NCBI RefSeq assembly: GCF_016820515.1
Contig: NZ_JADHDV010000001.1
Coordinates: forward strand, 62,001 to 126,000
Source: Pseudoxanthomonas beigongshangi
GTDB taxonomy: Bacteria; Pseudomonadota; Gammaproteobacteria; Xanthomonadales; Xanthomonadaceae
Length of the DNA: 64,000 nucleotides
Direction of reading: 5' to 3'
Below are positions 63,514 through 64,000 of the stretch, one piece after another. Made by a program: the position numbers and the translations under genes. Numbering within the stretch: position 1 is the stretch's first letter; every line of letters starts with the position of its first letter. Below the pieces are notes generated by a model. It saw only the letters and a program-made list of their open reading frames with translations, had not been told where the DNA came from and made no database searches.

Positions 63514-64000
63514 TCATTCCTCGACGAGCCCGGCCACGACCCGGTTGCGCCCCTCGCGCTTGGCGCCATACAGGGCCTCGTCGGCGGCCTGCAGCAGCTG
63601 ATCGACGTGGGCGAACTGTTCCAGCGCGCCATGCGTGGCCAGTCCGGCGGAGAAGGTCACGTGCAGGGGGCGTCCATCCACCCGGGTCATCGGCGCCTGC
63701 CCGACCTCGGCTAGGATCCGGCGCATCACGCCCAGCGCCGCGCGCTCGTCGGTGCCGGGCAGGACAATCAGGAATTCCTCGCCGCCATAGCGGGCGACGA
63801 TGTCGCTGCCGCGCAGATGCTGCTGCAGGGTGGAGGCGAAGCTGCGCAGCACCTGGTCGCCGACCAGATGGCCCCAGCCGTCGTTGATCTTCTTGAAATC
63901 GTCCAGGTCGACGAAGGCGATGGACAGGGGCCAGCCGTGCCGCGAGGAGGTTTCGAATTCCTTCTCCAGCACGCTTTCCAGCTGGGCGCGGTTGTAGACG
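63514..64000 (-). CDS. GGDEF diguanylate cyclase (N-terminus beyond window edge)
   Basis: Only the last 161 residues are visible. They cover most of a GGDEF domain: [11 protein letters not shown] at the edge, [22 protein letters not shown], then the active-site YGGEEF, and finally [10 protein letters not shown] and [16 protein letters not shown]. The intact GGEEF predicts synthesis of cyclic di-GMP. No RxxD inhibitory site is evident just upstream of GGEEF. The sensory part lies beyond the window. The stop codon lies 110 bases upstream of pyrH. Confidence 0.92.
   Translation of the reverse strand, partial: VYNRAQLESVLEKEFETSSRHGWPLSIAFVDLDDFKKINDGWGHLVGDQVLRSFASTLQQHLRGSDIVARYGGEEFLIVLPGTDERAALGVMRRILAEVGQAPMTRVDGRPLHVTFSAGLATHGALEQFAHVDQLLQAADEALYGAKREGRNRVVAGLVEE

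Overview
The window is a 64 kb chromosomal segment from a high-GC gammaproteobacterium, almost certainly of the Xanthomonadaceae/Lysobacteraceae (Lysobacter, Luteimonas, Stenotrophomonas or Pseudoxanthomonas range). The evidence is the protein sequences, the abundance of large TonB-dependent receptors including an Oar-like one, GTAG-type REP palindromes of the kind described in Stenotrophomonas, and short GGGATTC heptamer repeats between genes. Two conserved gammaproteobacterial housekeeping clusters fix the context. No tRNA, rRNA, IS transposase, prophage or CRISPR array was seen.

Left part (1-18.4 kb) is the accessory region. It holds a LysM/FecR envelope protein cut by the left edge, a PYROXD2-like FAD oxidoreductase, a class C beta-lactamase-fold serine hydrolase, a queuosine-precursor transporter with a DUF502 membrane protein, an orphan exported or anchored protein, and a hotdog-fold protein. 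A siderophore receptor follows behind a clear Fur box, then an Oar-like TonB-dependent receptor and an AraC regulator whose stop codon lies inside a REP element. After a five-element REP array come the thioredoxin-TPR protein CnoX, a small secreted protein, and a tightly overlapping three-gene operon (membrane protein, small XRE regulator, DUF998 protein) with a palindromic operator over its promoter.

Middle part (18.4-39.9 kb): an exported amidohydrolase, then leuS-lptE-holA-nadD-rsfS-rlmH (tRNA charging, LPS export, replication, NAD synthesis, ribosome control). A PhoX-like phosphatase is inserted on the other strand, and tonB plus a SIMPL-domain gene separate rlmH from maf-rng-yhdP-tldD-(darP)-pmbA. 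A DUF4870 membrane protein and a strong bidirectional terminator end this block.

Right part (40-64 kb, nearly all minus strand): ispA-xseB-tilS, small membrane proteins (one apparently interrupted by a nonsense codon), and a two-gene operon of a TPR protein and a catalytically degenerate GT51-like protein. Then comes the envelope-biogenesis cluster, given in transcription order: pyrH, a CDF metal transporter, frr, uppS, cdsA, dxr, rseP, bamA, lpxD, fabZ, lpxA, lpxB, rnhB, a hypothetical gene, dnaE and accA. It supplies isoprenoid carrier, phospholipid and lipid A precursors, and the outer-membrane assembly machine. A GGDEF protein is cut by the right edge. Many of these genes overlap by ATGA and must be co-transcribed.
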